From Streptococcaceae bacterium (GTDB lineage: Bacteria; Bacillota; Bacilli; Lactobacillales; Streptococcaceae): DNA of 12,879 bases. This document shows, one piece after another, positions 6,945-12,879 of this stretch. The translations under genes were made by a program, and so were the position numbers. Every line of letters begins with the position of its first letter. Position 1 is the first letter of the stretch. Under the pieces are notes generated by a model. The model saw only the letters and a program-made list of their open reading frames with translations. It did not search any database and was not told the origin of the DNA. Location of the stretch: the NCBI GenBank assembly GCA_009779335.1, contig WREM01000014.1:1-12879 (forward strand). Direction: 5' to 3'.

Positions 6945-7610
6945 ATGTATTATGACGATTATATGGCAGGACAAATAGTTCTGCCCAAGGCAATATTTAC
7001 CCATTTTTCTAAGATTTTCCCATCGGCAGATGATTTTTTGATTTGGCTTTATTTCTTTGAGGATAAAGATGCTGTACCAAGTCAAATAGCTGGAAAAATT
7101 GGAAAAGATGTACAGGCAATCAATAAGAGCTTAGAAAATTTACAGAAATTTGGTGCCATGAAAGTTGTTTTGCTCGAAATAGAAGGAACAACAGAGACGT
7201 TTTTTGACGTAGGTCCAGCTTTTAGAAGGTTAGATGATCTGATGTCTGGAACTCCTAGTAATTCATCTGAACAGTCATCTATGGACAATGATAGTCAACT
7301 CAAAGAACTAATTGAAACCTTTGAAGCAGAGATGGGGATGATTACTCCAATGCAATCAGAAGAGTTGCGTGCCATGCTTTTTGAGGATAAATATGATATT
7401 AATCTCATTAGGCTTGCTCTTAAAGAATCTGTGCTTAATCGCAAAATATCCTTTAATTACATCAAGGCCATTTTGAGAAATTGGAAAAATGAGGGAATTA
7501 CAAGTATACAGGCTGTAGAAAACAAATCGCTAGAACGCCAAAGTTCAGTGAAGAGTCAACCTAGAGAATCATTTCATGTTCCTATGGATGGGCCGTGGAA
7601 TAATAAGTAA
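6945..7610 (+). CDS. dnaD: DnaD-family replication initiation/primosome protein
   Basis: A 221-residue protein in two parts. Residues 1-95 resemble the winged-helix DnaD N-terminal domain. After a Ser/Asn-rich linker (about 102-117), residues 118-185 form a DnaB2/DnaD C-terminal domain ending in YIKAILRNW (172-180), the YxxxIxxxW motif used in DNA binding. DnaD is a primosome component that helps load the replicative helicase at origins and restart sites. It is the first gene of a dnaD-nth-trmK-nif3 operon; dnaD-nth is also adjacent in Bacillus. ATG 6945 was chosen from the promoter geometry and the natural MYYDDYMAGQ start; a leadered start at M7 (6963) is possible but less likely. Confidence 0.9.
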   Translation: MYYDDYMAGQIVLPKAIFTHFSKIFPSADDFLIWLYFFEDKDAVPSQIAGKIGKDVQAINKSLENLQKFGAMKVVLLEIEGTTETFFDVGPAFRRLDDLMSGTPSNSSEQSSMDNDSQLKELIETFEAEMGMITPMQSEELRAMLFEDKYDINLIRLALKESVLNRKISFNYIKAILRNWKNEGITSIQAVENKSLERQSSVKSQPRESFHVPMDGPWNNK

Positions 7611-7619
7611 AGAGGCCAT

Positions 7620-8270
7620 ATGATAAGCAAAAAGAACTTTTTACAAGTCATGGAAATCATTGCAGAGATGTTTCCTGAGGCAAAGGGGGAACTCAACTGG
7701 GAGACCCCTTTTCAGCTTCTCATTGCTGTGATATTATCCGCACAAACCACGGATAAAGGGGTCAATAAAGCAACTCCTGCCTTATTTGCACAATATCCAG
7801 ATGCACAATCTCTAGCTGTTGCAAAAGTCGAAGAGGTAGAAACGTATATCAAGACTATCGGTCTTTATCGGACCAAGGCAAAAAATATTGTCAAGACCGC
7901 TCAAATGATTGTTAAGGTTTTTGATGGAGAAATACCTCAAGATAAAAAGACATTGCAAACTTTAGCAGGAGTAGGGCGGAAGACGGCCAATGTGGTATTA
8001 GGAGAGGCTTTTGGTGTCCCCGGAATTGCAGTAGATACACACGTGGAACGTGTGTCAAAACGTTTGGATTTAGTGCTTCAAAAGGCAACAGTAACAGAAG
8101 TAGAAGAGAAACTAATGAAGGTGCTTCCTGAGAATGAATGGATTGCTGACCATCATCGCTTGATTTTTTTTGGGCGTTACCATTGTCTAGCACGAGCACC
8201 CAAATGTGAGATTTGTCCAGTTTTACAATATTGTAAGTTTGGGAAAGGTAAAATCAATGACCCAAGTTAA
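7620..8270 (+). CDS. nth: Endonuclease III (DNA glycosylase/AP lyase)
   Basis: A 216-residue base-excision repair enzyme of normal length. The helix-hairpin-helix LAGVGRKTANV contains the catalytic lysine K121, and AVDTHV contains the catalytic aspartate D139. A complete [4Fe-4S] loop is present: C189-x6-C196-x2-C199-x5-C205. It removes oxidised pyrimidines and nicks at the abasic site. It starts 9 bases after dnaD stops, with AAAGAGG just upstream but only about 4 bases from the ATG. It overlaps trmK by 14 bases. All key residues are intact. Confidence 0.95.
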   Translation: MISKKNFLQVMEIIAEMFPEAKGELNWETPFQLLIAVILSAQTTDKGVNKATPALFAQYPDAQSLAVAKVEEVETYIKTIGLYRTKAKNIVKTAQMIVKVFDGEIPQDKKTLQTLAGVGRKTANVVLGEAFGVPGIAVDTHVERVSKRLDLVLQKATVTEVEEKLMKVLPENEWIADHHRLIFFGRYHCLARAPKCEICPVLQYCKFGKGKINDPS

Positions 8271-8952
8271 GCTTTCCAAAAGGTTGCAGATGATTGCCGA
8301 TCTAGTACCAGAAAATAAAAAACTACTTGATGTGGGCTCTGATCATGCTCATCTACCTGTTTATCTTCTTCAAAAAGATAAAATCACTTCAGCCATCGCA
8401 GGAGAAGTAGCGATAGGACCTTATGAGACTGCTCGTGATTTTGTAAAGGAACAAGAATTCACCAAAAATATCCATGTAAGATTGGCAGACGGTCTCTCAG
8501 CATTTGAACCTTCCGATCAGGTTGAAAGCATCGTCATCGCAGGCATGGGGGGGCAGTTGATTGCCGAGATACTAGAAGCTGGAAAAGAAAAGTTGTCTTC
8601 TGTTAGTACGCTCATTCTTCAGCCCAATAATCATGAAGATACAGTACGTCAATGGTTACAAGATAATGAGTTCAAGATTGTACAAGAAAAAATTCTGTCA
8701 GAAGCTTGGAAATTTTATGAGATTCTCCTTGTCCAACAAGGGCAAATGAATCTTTCAGAAAAAGAGCTGAGATTTGGACAATATCTAATGACAGAGAACA
8801 GTTCTATTTTCCAATCCAAATGGAAAAACAAACGAGAAGTCAATGAAAATATCCTTTCACAGCTTATGAATAGTAAAGAAGATGAAAGAGAAAAAATGAA
8901 CAAAATTAAACATCAGATTGCATTGATTAAGGAGATTTTGAATGAAAATTAG
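8257..8952 (+). CDS. trmK: tRNA (adenine22-N1)-methyltransferase TrmK
   Basis: A 231-residue SAM-dependent methyltransferase that makes m1A22 in tRNA. Seen: SAM motif DVGSDHAHLP at 25-34, GEVAIGP at 49-55, catalytic-face IVIAGMGGQ at 92-100, and a LILQPNNHEDTVRQWL segment, all typical of TrmK (YqfN). The helical C-terminal third, rich in K/E, fits the coiled-coil domain of the family. The frame is open to an ATG at 8206 inside nth, but ATG 8257 has AAAGG (8244-8248) 8 bases upstream and gives the family N-terminus (MTQVKLSKRLQMIADLVP), so I chose it. It overlaps nth by 14 bases and nif3 by 11, implying coupled translation. The trmK-nif3 pair is widely conserved in Firmicutes. Confidence 0.93.
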   Translation: MTQVKLSKRLQMIADLVPENKKLLDVGSDHAHLPVYLLQKDKITSAIAGEVAIGPYETARDFVKEQEFTKNIHVRLADGLSAFEPSDQVESIVIAGMGGQLIAEILEAGKEKLSSVSTLILQPNNHEDTVRQWLQDNEFKIVQEKILSEAWKFYEILLVQQGQMNLSEKELRFGQYLMTENSSIFQSKWKNKREVNENILSQLMNSKEDEREKMNKIKHQIALIKEILNEN

Positions 8953-9724
8953 AGAATTTACTGCTTTATATGAAGCCTATTGTCCCAAAGATTTGGCTAT
9001 GGAAGGTGATCCCGTAGGTTTACAGGTTGGGAGCTTAGATAAAGAAGTTAAGAAAGTCCTAGTTACTCTTGATATTCGTGAACAGACTGTGTCAGAGGCG
9101 ATTGAGCAAGGTGTGGATATGATAGTTGCCAAACACCCTATTATTTTCCGTCCACTGGCAAATCTAACAGATGAAGACAATCAGGAAAAACTGGTCTTGG
9201 ATTTAGTTCGTGCTGATATTGCTGTATATATCAGTCATACCAACATTGATATTGTATCTGATGGTCTGAATGATTGGTTTTGTGACCTGCTAGGCATTAC
9301 AGAAACTAGCTATCTTGTAGAAACCAAGGAAGGATATGGAATTGGACGGATTGGGAATGTAAAGAAGCAGACTTTGAAAGATTTCACTGAAAAATTCAAG
9401 TCAGTATTTGATATGGAACGATTGCGTCTAATCACCTACGATCATTCTCTTAATCAAAAAATTTCACAAGTGGCTATATGTGGAGGATCGGGCGGGAAAT
9501 TCTGGACGGATGCTCTTTCTAAGGGTGCTGATCTCTACATCACTGCCGATGTCTATTATCATGCAGGACACGATATGCTTTCCACATCACTTATCGGGCT
9601 AGATCCGGGGCATTATCTGGAACATCTCTTTGTCCCAAAGGTAGCTGAAAAATTAAAATCATTTGATACAAATGTTGAAATCATTGAAAGCAAGGCCAAT
9701 ACCAATCCCTTTTATGATATATAA
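8942..9724 (+). CDS. nif3: Nif3-like dinuclear metal-centre protein
   Basis: A 260-residue protein of the Nif3/YqfO family, often misleadingly labelled GTP cyclohydrolase I type 2; its real reaction is not established. Candidate metal ligands are H65 (AKHPIIFRPL), H99 and D103 (ISHTNID), and the C-terminal GHYLEH. In many homologues H65 is preceded by a second histidine (HHP); here that residue is K64, so one ligand may differ. This is the short form, lacking the roughly 110-residue central insert of Bacillus YqfO. It is the last gene of the dnaD operon, overlaps trmK by 11 bases, and is followed by a strong bidirectional terminator. Confidence 0.9.
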   Translation: MKIREFTALYEAYCPKDLAMEGDPVGLQVGSLDKEVKKVLVTLDIREQTVSEAIEQGVDMIVAKHPIIFRPLANLTDEDNQEKLVLDLVRADIAVYISHTNIDIVSDGLNDWFCDLLGITETSYLVETKEGYGIGRIGNVKKQTLKDFTEKFKSVFDMERLRLITYDHSLNQKISQVAICGGSGGKFWTDALSKGADLYITADVYYHAGHDMLSTSLIGLDPGHYLEHLFVPKVAEKLKSFDTNVEIIESKANTNPFYDI

Positions 9725-9752
9725 ATATTATGCACAAGTAATTACAAAATAA

Positions 9753-9773
9753 AAAAACAGCCTAGCTGTTTTT
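9753..9773. terminator. Bidirectional terminator between nif3 and the DUF1761 gene
   Basis: AAAAACAGC (9753-9761) pairs with GCTGTTTTT (9765-9773) around a CTA loop. T-rich tracts follow on both strands: TTTTATTTT rightward and TTTTTTT leftward. It closes the dnaD operon and, leftward, immediately follows and partly overlaps the stop codon of the minus-strand gene. Confidence 0.88.
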
Positions 9774-10206
9774 ATTTTATTGGAAATAATCCAAGGACTA
9801 ATCCCACAAGGAGAAGTTCAATCAGACTGTTAATCAGATGTAGTCCGACTAGTTTTTTGCTTGATCCGTTATAGACGGTGTTGACGAATGTAGCCACCCC
9901 AAAGAAGGCAAGCCATACGACAAATGCTGTGAAGAGAGAAGAACTCATCCATGCCTTGCTAGTTGCGAGTACACTCAGATGAGTGACTTCATTCATACCG
10001 GTAGAGAGTAGAGCTCCTGCGATGAATGTTCCCCCAAAGGTGAAAATCATATCAGCAGAAGACATTTTATTGTCTTTCATTTTTTCGCCCATACCTGACC
10101 ATTCAGACCAGAGTTGTCCCCATTTGTGCATAGGGTTATAGAGTAATGTTCCTGCGATTGCGAAGGTTAACATTCCCAAAATTGTTCCTAAAATATTAAA
10201 TACCAT
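9772..10206 (-). CDS. DUF1761-like four-helix membrane protein, function unknown
   Basis: A 144-residue protein with four hydrophobic stretches (about 4-24, 52-72, 87-110 and 119-141). The AGTLLYNPMHKWGQLWSEWSG segment after helix 1, the VVWLAFFGVATFVNTVYNG segment in helix 3, and the final LINSLIELLLVGLVLG resemble the DUF1761 layout as I remember it. No catalytic residues are recognisable, so no function is claimed. It is a single-gene unit with its own promoter, an AAAGGA ribosome-binding site (10222-10217, minus) 10 bases from the ATG, and a terminator. It is divergent from pfkA with about 200 bases between them. A short signal-like first helix could also be read, but the pattern favours a multi-pass protein. 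Confidence 0.75.
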   Translation of the reverse strand: MVFNILGTILGMLTFAIAGTLLYNPMHKWGQLWSEWSGMGEKMKDNKMSSADMIFTFGGTFIAGALLSTGMNEVTHLSVLATSKAWMSSSLFTAFVVWLAFFGVATFVNTVYNGSSKKLVGLHLINSLIELLLVGLVLGLFPIK

Positions 10207-10238
10207 GTGATAAAATTCCTTTCAAATATTAAGCATTA

Positions 10239-10266
10239 ATTATAACATATAGGAAGTTCAAGTAAA
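10239..10266 (-). promoter_or_regulatory. Promoter of the DUF1761 gene
   Basis: On the minus strand, TTTACT (10266-10261) serves as -35, with a 16-base spacer that includes a TGT extension, then a perfect TATAAT (10244-10239). The expected start near 10232 gives a leader of about 26 bases with a Shine-Dalgarno site, unlike the leaderless genes to the left. Confidence 0.65.
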
Positions 10267-10274
10267 CCATATGA
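10261..10274. promoter_or_regulatory. Candidate CcpA (cre-like) site upstream of pfkA
   Basis: AGTAAACCATATGA matches the degenerate cre consensus WGWAANCGNTNWCW except at two fixed positions (the central G and the late C). Its centre is about 66 bases before the predicted pfkA start, a place where activating sites can lie, and it overlaps the -35 of the divergent gene. The lactococcal las operon is known to be CcpA-activated. Tentative. Confidence 0.3.
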
Positions 10275-10280
10275 AAGATA

Positions 10281-10315
10281 TTTGTCTAATGTTTAATAGA
10301 GTATTTTTGTCTAAT
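10281..10315 (+). repeat. 10-base direct repeat TTTGTCTAAT upstream of pfkA
   Basis: Exact copies at 10281-10290 and 10306-10315, start-to-start period 25 bases. The second copy ends 6 bases before the pfkA -10. The layout suggests an operator for an unidentified regulator; chance similarity in AT-rich DNA is possible. Confidence 0.6.
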
Positions 10316-10318
10316 TAG

Positions 10319-10327
10319 TGATATAAT
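10319..10327 (+). promoter_or_regulatory. Extended -10 promoter of pfkA-pyk
   Basis: TGA followed by a perfect TATAAT (10322-10327). No recognisable -35 at the right distance (10299-10304 is GAGTAT), which suggests an activator helps. The expected start near 10334 gives a leader of about 71 bases. Confidence 0.7.
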
Positions 10328-10343
10328 ATACAAGGAATAAAGA

Positions 10344-10380
10344 GAGCGATAAAGGGGAATTTCGCCCTGTAAGCAAGCTC
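10344..10380 (+). other. Possible weak two-part hairpin in the pfkA leader
   Basis: GAGC (10344-10347) can pair with GCTC (10377-10380), and inside it AGGG (10353-10356) with CCCT (10365-10368). The two 4-base helices are separated by an asymmetric internal loop. Stability is doubtful, and no known riboswitch class is recognised. The strong AAGGAGGA ribosome-binding site (10387-10394) lies just outside, 10 bases before the ATG. Confidence 0.2.
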
Positions 10381-10404
10381 AAAAATAAGGAGGATATAGC
10401 GTTA

Positions 10405-11427
10405 ATGAAGCGTATTGCAGTATTAACCTCTGGTGGAGATGCACCGGGAATGAATGCAGCTATTCGTGCAGTCGTGCGTAAGGCAATTTCTGAAGGCATG
10501 GAAGTCTTTGGAATCAATCACGGTTATGCAGGAATGGTAGCAGGAGATATATTCCCACTTGATTCATCAAGTGTGGGAGATAAGATTGGACGTGGGGGGA
10601 CTTTCCTCTACTCTGCTCGTTATCCAGAATTTGCCCAACTTGAAGGACAACTTAAAGGAATAGAGCAACTTAAGAAACATGGTATTGAAGGAGTTGTGGT
10701 TATCGGTGGAGATGGCTCTTATCATGGAGCTATGCGTCTGACTGAACATGGCTTCCCAGCGGTTGGATTGCCGGGAACGATTGACAATGATATCGCAGGA
10801 ACAGATTATACTATCGGATTTGACACGGCTATTCAGACTGTTGTCGATGCGGTGGATAAAATCCGTGATACCTCAGCTTCTCATCATCGTACATTCGTTG
10901 TAGAGGTTATGGGACGTAATGCAGGAGACATTGCTCTCTGGTCTGGTATCGCCTCAGGAGCAGATGACATCTGTATTCCTGAGAAAGAATTCAAGTTTGA
11001 AAATGTAGTCAACAACATCAAAAAAGGTTACCGTCGTGGGAAAAATCACCACATTATCATAGTAGCTGAAGGTGTCATGTCGGCTGAAGAATTTGCCAAG
11101 AAGCTTAAAGAAGCTGGGGATGACTCTGATTTGCGTATATCTGTGCTTGGACATATTCAACGTGGAGGGTCACCAACTGTGCGTGACCGTGTACTTGCTT
11201 CTCGTATGGGAGCTCGTGCTGTTGAATTGCTTCGTGATGGTACAGGTGGCGTTGCTGTCGGTGTCCATAATGAAAAATTGATTGAAAACCCAATTCTTGG
11301 AGAGTTAGGTTCTAACTCACTCTTTAGCTTGAGTGAAGGTAAAATTGTGATAAATAATCCTCATAAAGCAGGATTGGAACTTTATCGCTTGAACAATGAT
11401 TTGAACAATCTTAACCTCGATAATTAA
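10405..11427 (+). CDS. pfkA: ATP-dependent 6-phosphofructokinase
   Basis: A 340-residue cytoplasmic glycolytic enzyme that phosphorylates fructose 6-phosphate to fructose 1,6-bisphosphate. Seen: SGGDAPGMN at 9-17, the ATP-binding IGGDGS at 100-105 (glycine at the position that marks ATP rather than pyrophosphate use), catalytic TIDND at 125-129 with D127 as base, the MGRNAG substrate loop, and LGHIQRGG. It is about 20 residues longer than E. coli PfkA; the tail LYRLNNDLNNLNLDN resembles the lactococcal enzyme. A strong AAGGAGGA site precedes ATG 10405. It is the first gene of a pfkA-pyk operon, with pyk 34 bases downstream and no terminator between them. Confidence 0.97.
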   Translation: MKRIAVLTSGGDAPGMNAAIRAVVRKAISEGMEVFGINHGYAGMVAGDIFPLDSSSVGDKIGRGGTFLYSARYPEFAQLEGQLKGIEQLKKHGIEGVVVIGGDGSYHGAMRLTEHGFPAVGLPGTIDNDIAGTDYTIGFDTAIQTVVDAVDKIRDTSASHHRTFVVEVMGRNAGDIALWSGIASGADDICIPEKEFKFENVVNNIKKGYRRGKNHHIIIVAEGVMSAEEFAKKLKEAGDDSDLRISVLGHIQRGGSPTVRDRVLASRMGARAVELLRDGTGGVAVGVHNEKLIENPILGELGSNSLFSLSEGKIVINNPHKAGLELYRLNNDLNNLNLDN

Positions 11428-11461
11428 TTGAGTTTAATGAAAAAATAAAGGAGAAATTCTA

Positions 11462-12879
11462 ATGAACAAACGTGTAAAAATCGTCTCAACTTTGGGACCA
11501 GCTGTCGAAGTCCGTGGTGGAAAAGTATTTGGAGAATCTGGATACTGGGGAGAATCACTTGATGTTGAAACTTCAGCAAAAACGATTGCCACTCTTATTG
11601 AAGAAGGAGCAAATGTCTTCCGCTTTAACTTCTCACATGGGGACCATGCTGAGCAAGGGGAACGTATGGCGACTGTACGCAAAGCAGAAGAAATTGCTGG
11701 ACGTAAAGTAGGATTCTTGCTTGATACTAAAGGGCCTGAAATCCGTACAGAAGTATTTGAAGGTGGAGAAGATCTCTTTGAATACAAAACTGGAGATACA
11801 CTCCGTGTGGCAACTAAACAAGGTTCTAAATCTACTCAAGAAGTTGTAGCCTTGAACGTAGCAGGAGCTTTGGACATCTTTGATGATGTAGAAGTAGGGA
11901 AAACTATCCTTATCGATGACGGGAAACTTGGTCTTACTGTAACAGGTAAAGATGCTTCTAAACGTGAATTTGAAGTTGAAGTTCAAAATGACGGTGTTAT
12001 CGGAAAACAAAAAGGGGTAAATATCCCGGGAACTAAAATTCCTTTCCCTGCACTTGCTGAAAAAGACAACGGGGACATTCGTTTCGGTCTTGAACAAGGG
12101 CTTAACTTTATCGCTATCTCATTCGTACGTACAGCTAAAGATGTGAATGAAGTGCGTTCTATCCTTGAAGAAACAGGGAATACACACGTTCAACTTTTGG
12201 CTAAAATTGAAAATCAACAAGGGATTGAAAACCTTGATGAAATCATTGAAGTTGCTGATGGAATCATGATTGCCCGTGGAGATATGGGGATTGAAGTACC
12301 TTTTGAAATGGTACCTGTTTACCAAAAATTAATCATCTCTAAAGTCAACCAAGCAGGTAAGGTAGTTGTTACAGCAACTAATATGCTTGAGTCTATGACT
12401 TATAACCCACGTGCGACTCGTTCAGAAATCTCTGACGTTTTCAATGCTGTTATCGATGGAACTGATGCAACTATGCTTTCAGGAGAATCTGCTAACGGGA
12501 AATACCCACGTGAATCTGTACATACAATGGCAACAGTCAACAAAAATGCTCAAAGCTTATTGAAACAATACGGTCGTCTTCACCCAGAACGTTTTGAAAA
12601 GAGCTCTGTAACTGAAGTTGTAGCTTCATCTGTACAAAATGCAGTTGATTCTATGGACATCAAACTTATCGTTGCTTTGACTGAGTCAGGAAATACAGCA
12701 CGTCTTATCTCTAAATATCGTCCAAATGCGGACATCTTGGCAGTAACATTTGACGAAAAAGTAGAACGTGGATTGACAATCAACTGGGGAGTTATCCCGC
12801 TATTGACTGACAAACCTGCAACGACTGATGATATGTTCGATGTTGCTGAAAAAGCAGCCCTTGCATCAGGACTTGTACA
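11462..12879 (+). CDS. pyk: Pyruvate kinase, 3' end cut by the window
   Basis: 472 codons are visible and no stop is reached; homologues are about 500 residues, so roughly 30 are missing. Seen: KIVSTLGPA at the start, FRFNFSHGDH, DTKGPEIRT, the active-site lysine region AKIENQQGI, the signature IMIARGDMGIEVP, TATNMLESM and ATRSEISDVFNAV. It transfers phosphate from phosphoenolpyruvate to ADP; in lactococci it is allosterically activated by fructose 1,6-bisphosphate. ATG 11462 follows AAAGGAGA (11447-11454) with 7-base spacing. It is co-transcribed with pfkA. In Lactococcus ldh would be expected next; that lies beyond the window. No disruption is seen. Confidence 0.97.
   Translation, partial: MNKRVKIVSTLGPAVEVRGGKVFGESGYWGESLDVETSAKTIATLIEEGANVFRFNFSHGDHAEQGERMATVRKAEEIAGRKVGFLLDTKGPEIRTEVFEGGEDLFEYKTGDTLRVATKQGSKSTQEVVALNVAGALDIFDDVEVGKTILIDDGKLGLTVTGKDASKREFEVEVQNDGVIGKQKGVNIPGTKIPFPALAEKDNGDIRFGLEQGLNFIAISFVRTAKDVNEVRSILEETGNTHVQLLAKIENQQGIENLDEIIEVADGIMIARGDMGIEVPFEMVPVYQKLIISKVNQAGKVVVTATNMLESMTYNPRATRSEISDVFNAVIDGTDATMLSGESANGKYPRESVHTMATVNKNAQSLLKQYGRLHPERFEKSSVTEVVASSVQNAVDSMDIKLIVALTESGNTARLISKYRPNADILAVTFDEKVERGLTINWGVIPLLTDKPATTDDMFDVAEKAALASGLV

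Noticed and set aside
8206..8256. Upstream ATG extending TrmK by 17 residues into nth
   Set aside because: It would overlap the nth iron-sulfur loop codons, lacks a good ribosome-binding site and does not match the family start; ATG 8257 fits better.
10307..10312. TTGTCT as the pfkA -35 box
   Set aside because: Only 9 bases separate it from the TATAAT, far short of the needed 16-18; it is better seen as part of the direct repeat.
10344..10380. Riboswitch in the pfkA leader
   Set aside because: Only two 4-base helices with a large internal loop; no known aptamer sequence. Kept only as a very weak hairpin feature.
11434..12097. Long minus-strand open frames opposite pyk (11434-11787 and 11633-12097)
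   Set aside because: pyk is intact and highly conserved on the other strand; these frames have cysteine/phenylalanine/serine-rich translations typical of antisense readings of biased codons.
1..12879. Mobile element, prophage, CRISPR or defence system
   Set aside because: All open frames of good size match housekeeping families or a small membrane protein; no transposase, integrase, att-like repeats, spaced repeat array or toxin-antitoxin pair was seen.

Overview
The window is low-GC Firmicutes core chromosome and most probably comes from Lactococcus or a close relative in Streptococcaceae. Three things point there. A pfkA-pyk gene pair lies at the right end, matching the start of the lactococcal las (pfk-pyk-ldh) operon, and the PfkA C-terminus, ending around LNNLNLDN, resembles what I remember of lactococcal PfkA. 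The MurE looks like the lysine-adding type. The murE/flippase and comFA/IMPACT-family divergent pairs are arrangements I know from streptococci. Genus is an inference; no database search was possible. The window is almost completely coding and shows no mobile element, CRISPR array, tRNA or rRNA. No stretch longer than about 200 bases lacks a gene.

Layout, left to right. (1) The end of phoH, then ybeY and dgkA, tightly packed on the plus strand. (2) A minus-strand competence pair, comFA-comFC, whose end abuts dgkA with no gap. (3) Divergent from comFA, an IMPACT-family gene (yvyE/yigZ), closed by a bidirectional terminator shared with minus-strand murE. (4) Divergent from murE, a 562-residue MOP-superfamily lipid II flippase (YtgP/MurJ-like). 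(5) A plus-strand operon dnaD-nth-trmK-nif3 for replication initiation, base-excision repair, tRNA modification and a metal-binding Nif3-family protein, closed by a second bidirectional terminator. (6) A minus-strand DUF1761-type membrane protein. (7) Divergent from it, pfkA and the first 472 codons of pyk; the window ends inside pyk.

MurE makes a cytoplasmic peptidoglycan precursor, and the neighbouring flippase probably exports the finished lipid II, so one 57-base divergent region may control both. PfkA and Pyk are the committed and final ATP-linked steps of glycolysis. ComFA and ComFC act in DNA uptake.

No new defence or mobile system is visible. The most striking signal is in the promoters: four unrelated genes (yvyE, murE, the flippase and dnaD) each have a -10 hexamer ending exactly 6 bases before the ATG, which predicts leaderless mRNAs. 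Other points of interest are the 37-base comFA/yvyE divergence with only a degenerate competence box, the zero-gap dgkA/comFC convergence where era and hpf/raiA would be expected, and a 10-base direct repeat with a cre-like site upstream of pfkA.
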